A stretch of DNA of 64,000 nucleotides, from the NCBI GenBank assembly GCA_000328365.1, contig KB311733.1:284295-348294 (forward strand), read 5' to 3'. Below the pieces are notes generated by a model that was not told the origin of the DNA, searched no databases, and worked only from the letters and a program-made list of their open reading frames with translations. The stretch is from Capitella teleta (Eukaryota > Annelida > Polychaeta > Capitellidae). The translations under genes were made by a program, and so were the position numbers. Of this stretch, positions 1 to 12,116 are shown in pieces; the first letter of the stretch is position 1; every line of letters starts with the position of its first letter.

Positions 1-1964
1 CGCATTGACCGCAGNTTTCATAACCAAAAGGCAAAATGACCACAGGCCAACAGCCCCGTTCGAAGAATCAAAGTTACGGAAGAAAGAGGCTTGTAAATAA
101 GTTATAATACACATACGTACGTGAGCCACGAAGCTAAGCACCGCGATCGGTGCATGGAAATATATGACGTATTGGCCCCATGGCTAAAACGGTGTCATCC
201 GTGAATGCATGAGGTCGTAACTAACATAACTATGGGAAGATTGTCAGGAATGACAGGTAAATGGCACCGGAAGAGGGTGTGGTTGGTTGTACCCCAGGAC
301 AGATATATATACACGCGACCCCGAAATGCATCTACATGTATTTCTATAATGTAAGCCTCCAATGAACCCGTAAGGCGGAGCCATTGGTTGCAGGAGAGCC
401 TCTTACTTTGGTGCGCTTTTTCTTCGGCTTGGATGTCCGCATTAAATATTCATATGGCATATATACTACACGTGAAGTGGTACAGTTCATGCTGTAAATA
501 AATCACTAACGCTGACTACACATACAACACCACCAGCTTAAAATGGCCATGAATCAGTACAAAATACGTCATAAAAGTGACATAAAACAGGTTAATCGGC
601 CGTGACCTCATTTCGCGATCATAACGCACTCTTTTGGCGCGGTGCCATCGACCCACTTGGCACAGCTATAGAGCTGACATCATGGCCGCAACACATGTGC
701 ACTATGCATGGGTGTCATTAACTTCGCTCTGTGTAACAATGGGCCATCAATAAACAAAGCTTTGTAATTGTAAAAATTCCCTAATTAAGTATAATTCCCC
801 AATTCGCTCACAGTCTAATGCATGTACATAGTCATCATAGCCCAGTATATAATCCAGTATATAGCACATAACAATAAGTGTTTGATATGCGGCGTATTTT
901 AAAACGACACTGACATGTAGGCATACATGTTTAAGTAATTACCTATACGTATATACTTACAGCTTAAAAGGTTTTATTACACGCCATTAAACTCGCACCA
1001 CGAAATTCTAACGCTAGTATAACGGAGCTAGATAATTGTAAGGTGGTTCAGCAATGCATGCCAATTAGCGCTTGAGCAGAAACCAGGGACCGAGCAGTCT
1101 GAGCCCTTACTCTTTTTCCCTTCCCCTTACTCTCTTTTCCATAGATCCCAAGAAACCTTTATGTCTCGCATGCTTCCATACCAACATAGACGCACAGCGT
1201 CTGGCCTTGTTATGCAATTTAGTCACCGAAGAATTAGAACGAATTATCTCTCGCCTTCACAACACAGTCTGGTTGAACCAGTCTTTGAGGTGACAAGACT
1301 TAAATCAGCCAAATATTAAAACATTAAAGTAACATGTAAAAGGCCGTGTAATGTATATACCCCTCGAACCCGCAGACGTTTAACTCATAAAAATAACCAT
1401 AAAAATAATGATAGAAATCAAGAATACACTCAGACAAGGTCAAAATCAAAAGATAAAACGCGTGGAAGGCGACGATCATTGCGTATAGCCATGTCAGTAA
1501 TATCACGACAAATACCCCGAAAAGTCACAATGCTCAGAATTGTCGAGAATATTATTAGCTTGAGTAGAGTACTGGGTAAAGCCAAGCGCATTCCGACACA
1601 ATAACCGACATTTGTTCGCTAGGTCAACATTTGGAGAGGGGAAAAAGTGCTTGGAACTTCAAGGTTATCAAGATATCTGAGTGGTTTGACAACATCGTGA
1701 GTAGCCTCATAGAGGAATGCGCTGAAATACGACGCAATGAAGTATTTATGGTCAGAGATCACAGTTCCTATTTGGATATCAACAAAGAGAACATCGAACG
1801 TGTGGCAATATGCAACTCAGAGAGACAATTATCACCAACTGTTGGCGAGTTTTAGGGCCAACATCCGGCAATTAATTGCCTAATTAACGGATTCATCAGT
1901 CAGTCGGTCAGTTCGTCCTCCGTTCAGTCTTTCATTCATTCAGTCAATCGTTCATTGACCCCAG
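1..1964. other. intergenic, no gene recognised
   Basis: I see no coding exon, RNA gene or transposon ends here. Short open frames at 1072-1293 and 1631-1855 have no recognisable domain. One copy of the recurrent motif ATCATAACGC lies at 618-627. The 1895-1960 stretch is a degenerate run of cagtcagt/ttcattcatt repeats. Confidence 0.5.
618..627 (-). promoter_or_regulatory. recurrent 10-mer GCGTTATGAT, copy 1
   Basis: Exact copy (here read as ATCATAACGC), part of the longer GTGCGTTATGATCG. Function unknown; listed because it recurs far above chance in non-coding DNA of this window. Confidence 0.35.
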
Positions 1965-2173
1965 TTACCGCACCCAGTCATCAACTCTAGTCATCGAGAT
2001 CAGGTCGCAATGGTTCCCGATGGCGTAAGGGCTCCTCCGTCGAGCTTCTCGAAGAGGCACACTCGAAACTTGACTTTCTGATAAGCTGAGCGCAGCAGGA
2101 GTCAATCGACCCAGCTCAACATGGTTATCAGATAATGAATATGCCTCGCAATGTAGTGCGAGATAAGCATAAC

Positions 2174-2980
2174 TCACCTGGGGGTACTGCTGGCGCTCCC
2201 TCGAGAGATCGGCGAATCCGACTCCTCTCTAGTCTCCTCGTCTAACTCTTCCTCCTCCTCCTCCTCTTCATCCTCCTCCTCATCCTCCTCCAACAGCGCT
2301 TCAACCATGAGGCTATTGAACCTCCTCCCCGGTGCGTGATCATCCACTGCCGCCGGTTCTTTGTCTTCGTTGATTGAACCCAACTTGGGTGCCCCCGGAG
2401 ACCGCTGAACAGAAGGCTTAAAGTTCTGACCAAGGGTCAAGAATTTGTTCCTGGTCGGGAGACCTGAGCTGTTCGAGATGGAATTGGGAAGACTGTTGTG
2501 TCGCTGCAGGGCCAGTCGCGAGGTCTGCCGCCGACTTTTCTCGCGCATGAACTCACTGAGCGCAACGGTGAGTTTATCGTGCAGTTGCACGGCCATGGCT
2601 TTCGCCACGGCCTCCTTGCGACACAACACAGCGTGACACCGAAGTTCGACCTTCATTCGCTTCCCTTCATGTCGATACACCCAGACGAAAAGTTTCGGAA
2701 ACTTCGGGTGGGCAATGCAGTAGGATATACGGTGAGCACGATACTCGGTCAAGCCTTGTTCGTGGGTGAGCGCCTTCAGGCCGGACGCGCAGATAGTCAG
2801 CGACATATCCAGACCAGCGCTGGCAGTTTTCAGGTAGTTGTTCCAGAGGACAGTGGTCGGTTTGTCCACGCAGCCGTCACCTTTCATCAAGGCAGTTTGT
2901 ACGTTGCCAAGGTAACGGACTTTATAGGTCGGCTCTGGCTCCGAAATTGTAAATTTCTTCCTTGATCGAAAGAGCTTCAT
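2174..2980 (-). CDS. FAM43-family PTB/PID-domain protein
   Basis: The protein of about 268 residues matches vertebrate FAM43A/B as I remember them. An N-terminal basic FRSRKK stretch and a PTYKVRYLGN strand open a phosphotyrosine-binding (PID) fold. Then come GDGC, FVWVYRHE and the ELRCHAVLC segment, and later the family signature APKLGSI.ED, followed by a Glu-rich acidic tail. FAM43 proteins are poorly characterised cytosolic adaptors; the PTB fold implies peptide or lipid binding. The start is the first in-frame ATG, placed as in the family. The apparent stop sits inside a strong splice donor (AG/GTGAGT, exon end 2178). A second exon at about 2073-1965 keeps phase and would add about 35 residues, so the true C-terminus may differ. 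Identity is firm; the exon end is uncertain. Confidence 0.82.
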   Translation of the reverse strand: MKLFRSRKKFTISEPEPTYKVRYLGNVQTALMKGDGCVDKPTTVLWNNYLKTASAGLDMSLTICASGLKALTHEQGLTEYRAHRISYCIAHPKFPKLFVWVYRHEGKRMKVELRCHAVLCRKEAVAKAMAVQLHDKLTVALSEFMREKSRRQTSRLALQRHNSLPNSISNSSGLPTRNKFLTLGQNFKPSVQRSPGAPKLGSINEDKEPAAVDDHAPGRRFNSLMVEALLEEDEEEDEEEEEEEELDEETREESDSPISRGSASSTPR

Positions 2981-5213
2981 GGTGAGAGTGTTATGACGTC
3001 CGACGGTTATGACGTCAGTTGCGTATGGCGTCTCGTCATTGGCCTCGAGAGACGAACCTGAGGATCAGATCAATTAGCGTCACAAGGTGAAAGCTTATGA
3101 GGCGGCGTCCTTCGTCAAGGATCCGCCACTTCCGGAGGAGATACCAGTTTAGTGCAATATGCAACAGATGTTATTCCGCTGATCAGAAAATTATTCTAGG
3201 AATGATAATGAAAAGGTGCAATCAGGAAACCCGAAGCCCTAATAATAATTGTTACAGAGAGAGCATTGCCAATTCTGGTTTATTTCGACCATCACGCCCT
3301 CTCCGTTATCTCGTGCATTGACATGAGTGTCGTTACCCTTAGCAACAGCATTTGTACCGGCAATGGATTAGAAGTACTCCGTATATAAGAAGCACCAAGG
3401 TTGTCGGCACGAACAGAACAAATGTAAGATGAATAGAGCACAAAAGAAAAGAATCTATATTGCACAACAGGAGGGTTGAATTACAGACGGATGTTCTTGT
3501 TCTCATGCTGTTCTCGTCATGTCTTGGAAATATAATCTGCATGCTTATTATATGCACCGTAATAGATAAAGATTGGTAATATTTTATATTTTATAATATG
3601 TAGATCATAGCTATCTCTGGTCTTGTGACACTTATGAGTTCCTTTAATCACATTATCTACCTTTATCTATTGATCTGTTGGTCTCATCGGATTATCTCAT
3701 AAATACCTTTCCAATTGTACCCAGTCTAACAACGTGTACATAAATGGTACGATAGCAGAAGCCTGGATTCAATACATATCACATACATTTCTGTGAAGTT
3801 GAGTCATAAATTACGTTCGTTATTCATTAACCCAGATCAATTGTGTTATCTTGCGGCTATTCATAACTCATTAATCATAAGTACAATGTATATGAAACGT
3901 GTCTTTACAAGTTAACATAATTAGTATAATAATAACAATTATACATATTATAATCCATCATTAAATGCACGGGTTGGAATTTAATTGCACCATGCATGAG
4001 AATAGTTTTGCATTTCAAGTGAAGGTAAAAAAAACCCAATTCAACGCCAGCAAGGTATCCTGTCCGATCACAGGGGGTCTTAGCAGTGAGCGAGCATATA
4101 TGGACCAAACTCAATGCAGTGAATGCTTACTGTCCATATATATTATTATATACTCATACTGTATAGAAGGCTGCATAGGCATTCCATGTAACCAGAGCCC
4201 ACTGGTAAGACTCCCTGTGTGTCCGATTTACAGGTACAGTGCTTTCAAACGTTGATATCCTATGATGCTATTGCAGTTGCGCGTACAACACACTCGCATA
4301 AATTTCCCACATAACGTGAACGATCGAGTGTCAAAAAAGGGTAAAAAATCTAGATTTTTTTTCTCCATATTTGGTGATCATCATCGAATCCTATAAATAT
4401 CATAAATTCAAATGGAAAGCCCTATTGTGTCTGTATTACATAATAGTGAGGTCAATCACCACAATATGACCGAAGCAGAGACACATTCAATAGCCCTGGT
4501 TTTTCATATTCTTCATATAAAAATTCACCCCACATGCATATACTGGTATAGGCTAAAGGATATTAAACAGCAGTTATATAGCACGTGTTAACCAGAATGT
4601 ACGCATCTAATTAAATGCTTAAATATAAGATCATTCAATGAGGGCAAAACAATTATTGTGAAAGAATGTGACAATTTGAAAAGCTGGATTTTATTACACC
4701 ATCATTATCATAAACCAAATAAGAAAAATAACCGTGTTTTAATTTAATCGAAAAGGTGTGTAAACATACCTGAGCTGTGCGCATTCCATAATTCGTGTTT
4801 CAATTCAGTCGATATGAATGGAATTACATCAAAGCAGTTATTCCGCGTGTGACTCAGATCTCAGTGTTCTCAAAGGACACTTTTCACCTTACACACCTGA
4901 GCGGCGGAGAGCGAAGGTAGGTAGCAGGATGGAACTGTCAATCGACTGTCAGCACAAAATGTCCCAATGCCAGGCAAACGAGAAGCACAAACAACACGCG
5001 AGGTAGGTCGACACATCAGCGATTGCCGCGAATACCTATTCAAACGGTGTTAAGCAGATGGATCTTGTATTATCGACCACTCCGTAGAGCTAAATAAGGC
5101 GAAGAGGTGAGTCGATCCATATTCGCTCGGTCGCCATGATTATGCTGTGACGTCACGTGTCATGTGATCTGTCGACTCTTCATGAATGGCAGATAGGGGC
5201 AGGTGAGGCCTCG

Positions 5214-6077
5214 ATCATAACGCACGCATTTCTACTACATGAAGGCCCACCACGGGTCCACGACCCTCTTGCATTGGTAGTATATATGGTAGCATCATGT
5301 ATACATATATGTAGTCATTTGCACAAGTAGGGCCTAGATAATTACATCAGTCTATAAATGAAGTAAAATGTCGGTGCATGTAATGAACATGTCGGTACAT
5401 TCACTACGGTATAATATTATACCATAGCAGTATGTACGCATATCGACCTAACATGCTCTGCGTCTTAATTATTGTCGCAGTAGCTTGCGTTTTTTCTGCG
5501 ATTGCGCTCATTGACCTAATCACGAATGCACGTGACCGTTTTCCCTATCAGGCCAACCCCATCCTCCTTAATCACCAGACCGCGTACATGACAAATTGCT
5601 CCTGACAGCCAACACGGCAACGTTCGTGTTGGGGTGTCATAAAATTATCATAGCATACGTCTTCACGGAAGATGATAGGAAGCCGGGTTCGATCGACCGA
5701 GTGAATTTTACGACCAATAATTACACAAACGAAACTTGATTACATTACTTAGGTGCACAAATCCGTGGGAAAAAGCCGATCATAGTCACGATCCAATTGG
5801 GAAATTCGTTCGCGGTGTTTTCTTATGTTATTTCATGAACAGATTAAATCTAGACTCAAATCCTCGGTTTGCGACAACTATAGATAGCATTGTGTGATAG
5901 TGAACACAAACGATAAACGATATGCATTTATATAGATAGTTAAGTTCTATACGAATAGTGTAATAATATTCAATTTAAAAACAACACGAATGTATTACTA
6001 TGTATATTATAATTATATGTATCACATGGAAAGGTCGACACCCTCGAATTCGCGAATTTCGCGGCTAATCATAACGC
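5214..6077 (-). promoter_or_regulatory. recurrent 10-mer, copies 2 and 3
   Basis: Exact copies at 5214-5223 and 6068-6077. Both extend to the 12-mer GTGCGTTATGAT on the minus strand. Flanks are unrelated to each other, so this is not a longer duplicated repeat. Confidence 0.35.
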
Positions 6078-7995
6078 ACTTCTCCAACCCTCTAGATTCA
6101 GATTACTCAGAATAGAGGGCCTCGTGGAACCACGAGAACTGTAGAAACAGATCGTGATTATAATGAGATGAACCTTCGCTTCGAATGGTCCATTTCATAA
6201 ATGTGCTGTGGCGTCGTCTGCTCGTTAGACAATGGTAGAATAGAGAGATAGCGCGCCTCCGCCGACCAAATGCATGTATCCGTCGAGCGTTTTCTCGATA
6301 GTCGTACCGCGTAATAAGCTAGCTACAAACTTTAAGCAAGTATTTGGACTAAAAGGTTGGCGTTAAGTGAAAGCATTTTATGAATAGAAATGGATATAAG
6401 CCATGCTGGTATACCAAAAACGGATCTGCAAATCATTTCTTACATTTGATGGAAATGTGCTATGATATTTCGGCTATTTATCTTGGGTTTTCGCACACCT
6501 GATTACGCGCACAGAAGCTCTTCGCGATTACTTACCACTCGCATTTAAATGTTCCTCCCTCATTCAAAATATTATTAGCGTTTAATTCGATTTCTTTGTA
6601 TAAATGGGTGCATAATAACCTAGTCAATCCATATCAGGCTTTAATGTTTTTTAATAATGGATAATTTTAGCAAATTTTAAAGTTTTGTTTATAACATGGA
6701 ATAGATAGACTACTTTTGGCCCATTCTGTATATGTGCTTACATGAAAAAATTTAACATGGATGAAAATGTCAGAGATATATACTAATTATATACATGTAC
6801 AATCACTGTGTTACATCTAGTGCTATGACGATTCGAAGCGACGCCGATTCATGATATACATGTAATAATAATAACGTCAGCAGGAAATACAGTAACCAGG
6901 CACAATAGAATTCATTTGTATGCTTATTGAAATAGACTACCATCGTCCATGCACTCACTGACACCGCTCGCCGATTTGGAGTTTGAGTTCGCAGAAGTTG
7001 ACGCCGGAGTTAAGAAATCTATTGTCCTTTTGAACATTTCCGCTATAAAGGAAAGAAATCCACCAAAAAAATCCACGGATGATTATTTCAAATCGGCGGC
7101 GTTTACAAAGCTTTGCATTTATCTTTGTAATTGCTTTTAAGTGTTTTGACCATCTCCGCAGCATTCGTTGTGGACACGTGAAAGATCATGGGGAGGAAAA
7201 AAAAAAAACAAAAAAAAAAAAAAAAAAAAAACAAAAACAAAAACAAACAAACAACGGATTAAGTGTGTTTCTTAAAGGTATCTTCTATATAGAATCTATT
7301 TTTATCACTGTTATTGTGCCCAAAATGTTGAATAGGTATTACTCTCAAGGAATGATCCAGTGTAGCACGTAATTTTCGGATATATTTCGAATCGTAGAGG
7401 AAAAACTATCTCTGTGCAAATTCAATGTCACCTCCAAGTCTAATTGATGCATGAGACTGGTGCCTCTCACCACATCTTGCATCTCTAAATCATCTCATGT
7501 ATGAATGGGGTTGATGAGGCTAAAATTATAGGCTGTTGATATCGTTCGCCTAAAAATCGACAGCGCACGGAAGCACTCTACTGAGAAAAAAAAAAAAAAA
7601 AAAAAAAAAGAAGAAGAAGAAAAAAGATTATAATAATAATGAATAATTCATGCAATTAATTGCATTAGTTACCATCAAGACCTTGAAATTAGAGCTAATT
7701 AATTGAAACTCCGGTTTTAGTAAGATGTACATGCTAGGAGTATGCTGTGTAAATGTCAATGCAACAATTTGCATAACAACTGAGATATATTGAGATAACT
7801 GTAACATATAAAAATTATGTAATAACATGAATCTATTCCGATTCCCGATTCGTAAAACATAAAAACGTCACCAATAGAATTAAATTTTGGTTTGAAAAGG
7901 GTAAATATATCCTCATTTCTGATGCTAATAGTTTCGGTGGGTTAAACCGCTGACTACAATCCAATGCCGACCGTGGGTGTCCGATCAGGCCACGG

Positions 7996-8877
7996 GCGTT
8001 ATGATTGTGAATTATAATTGTAATCCGTTATAATTGTAATTCTTCGGTGACTCTGCAGTGCCGCCTAACTGTGTAACAAGGCCGGGCTCTGTGTACTACT
8101 GTCTATGGTGGTATGCAGGATAAAGAACCCTTGGGAATTATCGATAAGAGTAGGGGGAAATCCCGGTCCCGGGCTTTCTGTTCTGGCGCCCGTATCATCC
8201 GATCGGATTGGGTGGAGCGGCAAAACCCCATCACTCACTCACTCACTGATGCTAAAGTCATAACGTGTAATGAAATGATTTGCAGATCCGTGTTTGGTAT
8301 ACCATAATTATAATTTAATAATTATAATTATTATTTACCATACGATTATCAATTTGATGCGTTTGAAGTGCTAAAAACTTCTCTTCGGATATACACGATC
8401 GCACCATGTAATGGGCGATAATAGGGAGCTCTATTTCGCTCTATTTTGTTGTTGCGTCGGACCCGCTGTGGCGTAACTATTGACCTAAACTGGTTTAGAT
8501 CAATGGGTGTAACAATGCGCAGGCGCATTGGCATAAATTTGACGATTCTGATTGGAAGAAACTTCAAGAAAGTTGTTGGTCTGTCCAATCACGAAGTGAT
8601 ATCATAGATTCCGCAGACGCCAACCAAAAAAGAGCGATAAAAAGGGGTACTCGCTCGAATATGTGCTGCGTTATGATTTGATTTTCAACCCGGAGAACTT
8701 GAAATGTTCTGCATTCTCTGGGCAACCAAGAACATTCTATAATATCTTCAACTGGCTAATTCGCCTGATTCCAGCATCCTACAGAGCGCCCCATGCGGAG
8801 TTACTGTAAGCTATAGTATATTTATAATATCTTCTTTATTGGCAAGCCGTTGTGATAACCAGAGAGTGCGTTATGAT
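7996..8877 (+). promoter_or_regulatory. recurrent 10-mer, copies 4 to 6
   Basis: Exact GCGTTATGAT at 7996-8005, 8668-8677 and 8868-8877. A one-base variant, TCATAACGT, lies near 8258. The three exact copies share one orientation within 900 bases. Confidence 0.35.
8047..8190 (+). repeat. dispersed SINE-like repeat, copy A
   Basis: Closely similar to 11108-11252. Shared blocks include GTAACAAGGCCG, TATGCAGGAT, AAGAACCCTTGGGA and TATCGATAAGAGTAG in the same order and spacing. The copy here lacks the clear tRNA-like head seen at 11036. Family name not assigned. Confidence 0.6.
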
Positions 8878-9630
8878 TACACACGAGTGCGCACTCACTC
8901 ATGGGATGAATGCCATGAAGTTACTAATACTTCACAAACCCAAGTGCCAACAACGATCAACTTCCGTTAACCCATTCGGCCCCCGCGCTAATTACGGGCT
9001 TCCAGGCGAGCGCCTTATCAGCCGTTGGCGGCATGTTCGACGTCGTTGCCGCTGCAAGTGCATCGCCGATCGAGGCAGCCACGCCCTGTGTTTAGCGTCG
9101 CATTGTATTATTGTCTGCACATGACATAATGCCCACTTATGTATTCACTATTCCAGCTATCAGTCTTGTCGTACGTGCATCATTGCCTATATATTCAATA
9201 TACATCTGTATGCGAATGTCATGATGACTGGATACATCTCTGATTGATTGCACACTCCAATTGCACACCTGGGAAGGCAATATTATGTATAGGGTTATAT
9301 TCAATATACGCGAACCCATGTTGACTGCAACGTGTGCTTATGGAGATGATGGTTACACAAAAGGCCTTAAGCTGTTGATTTATAAGCCTACTCCATGCCA
9401 AGTATATGTACTCCAGAGTAAACATGGTGAAATCCACAGGTGTACTTTGGACTGTTCAATACATGTACATGTATAAATATACCGGGTAACAACCAAGGTT
9501 TCACTACGTCTCTTCGGATTCCGATTAAATGTTTGACATAAACTTTCGTAGCCCTTTCAACTTGCACTTTATTAACCACTATAACGAATCATCTTTCCAT
9601 CAAGCTTCAACGCTTGGCTATAATTATATC

Positions 9631-11310
9631 TTAACGCGGTGCTTGGTCATCGCGAGTCCTGCTGAAGCTGTAGATGAGCTCTCCTTCATCGTTGATGAAA
9701 TCGAATCTCAGCTCGTCTTTAGTGATAATCAGCGGTGCAAATCCCCAGGTCATCTCAAAGAAAGCCACCTCCATGGAATATTCCTCCCGCAACACAACCT
9801 CCTTCTCTTCAGTGAACGCGTACCACAGCGCTCCTCCCGCTCCGTTCACGACGAAATCGACATCTCCAGGCACCTTATCAATCGCCCTGATATGCTGCAG
9901 GTTGTGGTCATGGCCGCACAGATAGACATCCACACCATACTGTTCCATGACCGGCAGGAGCTGCTCATACAGGCGAGAGTTCACCGGTCCTTTGCTTCCG
10001 ACCGCGTACAGATCCCTGTGGCCGACGACGATCTTCCAGTCAGCGTCTGAGGTCGATAGAGCGTTGTCCAACCACGGCCACATGTCAGTGTGGTTGTTGG
10101 TGTCAGATCGCATTGATTCGGTGTCAATCATGAAGAAATGGACACTGAAGTCGTCCTTCTCCACAACGAAATCCCACCAAAGATGAGGAAAGTACCACAA
10201 TGGTTCGATGTCAGTCAACCACACCTTGAATTGATACTAATTAAAGGTGTTAATTACGACGTCTGCTTACCTGGTTCCATTCCTCTCCGTTGTCAAATCC
10301 GAGGTCATGGTTACCGTGAATCAGACGCCATTGCAAATCCGCTAGTTCCGTGTGGTTCTTCTGATAGACGTCCCTCCATTTGCGATCCAACTGAGGGTCG
10401 TCCACGGAGAATATTCCCCACTGGTAGATGTTGTCGCCCAACCCTAGGATGAACTCAGGGTCGTTCTCTCCGGACCACCTGGCCATCTGCTCCGCAACCA
10501 GCGCTTGGCCTCTGAAGAGCACCTCTCCCCAGTCTCCGATTGTGATCACTCGCAGCACATTCGGGTCTTGGGCTGCACGTGAAATAATAAAATATCATAA
10601 TAGTTCAATCTCGACATCTTTCATCCCAAATAAATATTACGGTGTACATGTAATATGCAGATAGTTTTGGTCTTAATTACTCGTTTAAATTGGCATTGAA
10701 TTGCCATGATTTCAGTTCATTTTCAGACATTTCAGGAGAAGATGAGCCCATGCGATGTTCTATTTTATCACTGCCATGTTAATGCATGTAGAGAGTGTTG
10801 TGTATAACTATATCATAAATCATTCACAACCTTCCTCACCTGTGGTCAGATCACTGAAGACGCAGCAAAACAGGACGGCGGTCAGCAGCACGGATGTCCT
10901 TCCTTTGAAATGTAAATTCCTATTTCACATTCACCAGAAAATATATCAAAATTTCTAAATATTGATTATTGTATTTTCAATTTTATCTATAACTATAACG
11001 ATAAAGGTTGATGCATTGGAAGCAGAGGCACCGATTAGCTCAGTCGATTAGGAAGAATTGCAGACGGAGAACCTGACTGCAATTCTGTACTGATCATTGC
11101 AATGATGATGTGACTTCTGCAATGCTGCCCGTGCAACTGCGTAACAAGGCCGTGCGCTGCGTACTACTGCCTATGGTAGTATGCAGGATTAAGAACCCTT
11201 GGGATTTATCGATAAGAGTAGAGGTAAACCCCGGTGCTGGGCTTCTGTTCTGCCACAGAACTGTACAATCGAATTATGCTCAAGCTAGAGTTGAATAACT
11301 CACCTAACAT
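9631..11310 (-). CDS. ACP5: tartrate-resistant (purple) acid phosphatase type 5
   Basis: Four exons: 11310-11304, 10902-10840, 10572-10271 and 10236-9631. They encode 325 residues, the length I recall for human ACP5. The 7-base first coding exon (ATGTTAG) splices in phase 1 into a hydrophobic signal peptide (core SVLLTAVLFCCVF), so the enzyme should be secreted or lysosomal. The binuclear-metal ligands are all visible: GDWG, GDNIYQWG, GNHD, VGH and CGHDHNLQ. This is therefore a calcineurin-like metallophosphatase that should hydrolyse phosphate monoesters at acid pH. A GHRDLYAVGS segment replaces the mammalian GHYPVWS. A polyadenylation signal (AATAAA, minus strand) lies at 9573-9568. The first intron carries a SINE-like insertion. 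The family is certain and the first exon is likely. Confidence 0.92.
11031..11260 (+). mobile_element. tRNA-derived SINE-like element, copy B
   Basis: The head at 11036-11052 resembles a tRNA A box (TAGCTCAGTCGATTAGG). The B-box region is weak. The body (11108-11252) matches copy A at 8047-8190. It lies in the first intron of the ACP5 gene, in the opposite orientation to the gene. No clear target duplication was found. Confidence 0.5.
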
Positions 11311-12116
11311 CTTGATTACTGAATGAAGTGAGAAAGTTCTGAATGTGCACTTATTTATAAATACCTTTGAGAATCTTCACACGTGTTCTTAATGACACAT
11401 TTAAATTTATCACGAGTGCTCCACAAGATTAAAATGAGTAAAAAAAAAAAAAAAAAAAACATAAGTTACCAGTTAGCATGACCCATATAAATCATAAAAT
11501 GTTCTATAATTATAAGCAGGTTGAAAATATTACATAATTGCTTTACATAATACCTTCAGACTGTATGAACTGCATTGTCTTGTAAGGAACATGAGAGAAG
11601 TATGTAGCTTGTTTATTTGCTCATATTGATTTCAAGCTCTCATCAAATATAATTATGAAGCCAGAATCCACAAAGAAAAATACTTTATTTCAAAAAACTA
11701 AATGAAAAAATAGAAATAAAAAATAATAATAAAATTAATAAAATCTGCAAGAATGAAAGGAACGGAAAAAAAAACTAAGACAAACAAAATGAATAAATTT
11801 GCATAAATGAAATTGAAACAGAAACAAAAAAAGAACAACACCATACAGCATACATAATTAATAATACCCAGTAGTTAACAATTAATTAATCAATATGAGA
11901 TCATGATTAGATTAACTCCCTGCTGAAAACTGACCAAACAAAAGGGAAAAAAACAAAGAAAAAGAAAATTACCACAATATTTCTTTTTTATATATTAACT
12001 TTGAGCAACAGTATAATTCTAACAATGCACAACAACTGAATTTTCAGGGACTGAAAAAAATGCCGGAAAAATCTGCAGGCAACAAGGAAATCCTCGAAAA
12101 ATAGCCACGTGTTATT
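11311..12116. other. intergenic, AT-rich
   Basis: It separates the ACP5 promoter (minus strand) from the PNPLA 3' end. A poly-A tract at about 11440-11459 is followed by a long A-rich, gene-free stretch to 12115. Nothing else is recognised. Confidence 0.5.

Larger units (their letters stand above)
2981..9630. other. long intergenic region, gene-poor
   Basis: I find no supported coding exon. It contains AT-rich low complexity, poly-A tracts (about 7198-7232 and 7585-7609), an AT palindrome near 8305-8336, five exact copies of the GCGTTATGAT motif and one copy of a dispersed SINE-like repeat (about 8047-8190). Open frames at 3965-4255, 7079-7372 and 8852-9124 show no domain and cross low-complexity sequence. 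The 3' UTR of the downstream minus-strand phosphatase probably occupies about 9560-9630. Confidence 0.5.

Noticed and set aside
2498-2965. 155-residue plus-strand frame
   Set aside because: Shadow of the FAM43 PTB domain on the minus strand.
5680-5700. GGGTTCGATCG, a B-box-like sequence
   Set aside because: No acceptor stem or A box at the right distance, so not a tRNA gene.
9529-10452. Overlapping plus-strand frames of 79-173 residues
   Set aside because: They are shadows of the ACP5 exons, which carry all catalytic motifs on the minus strand.
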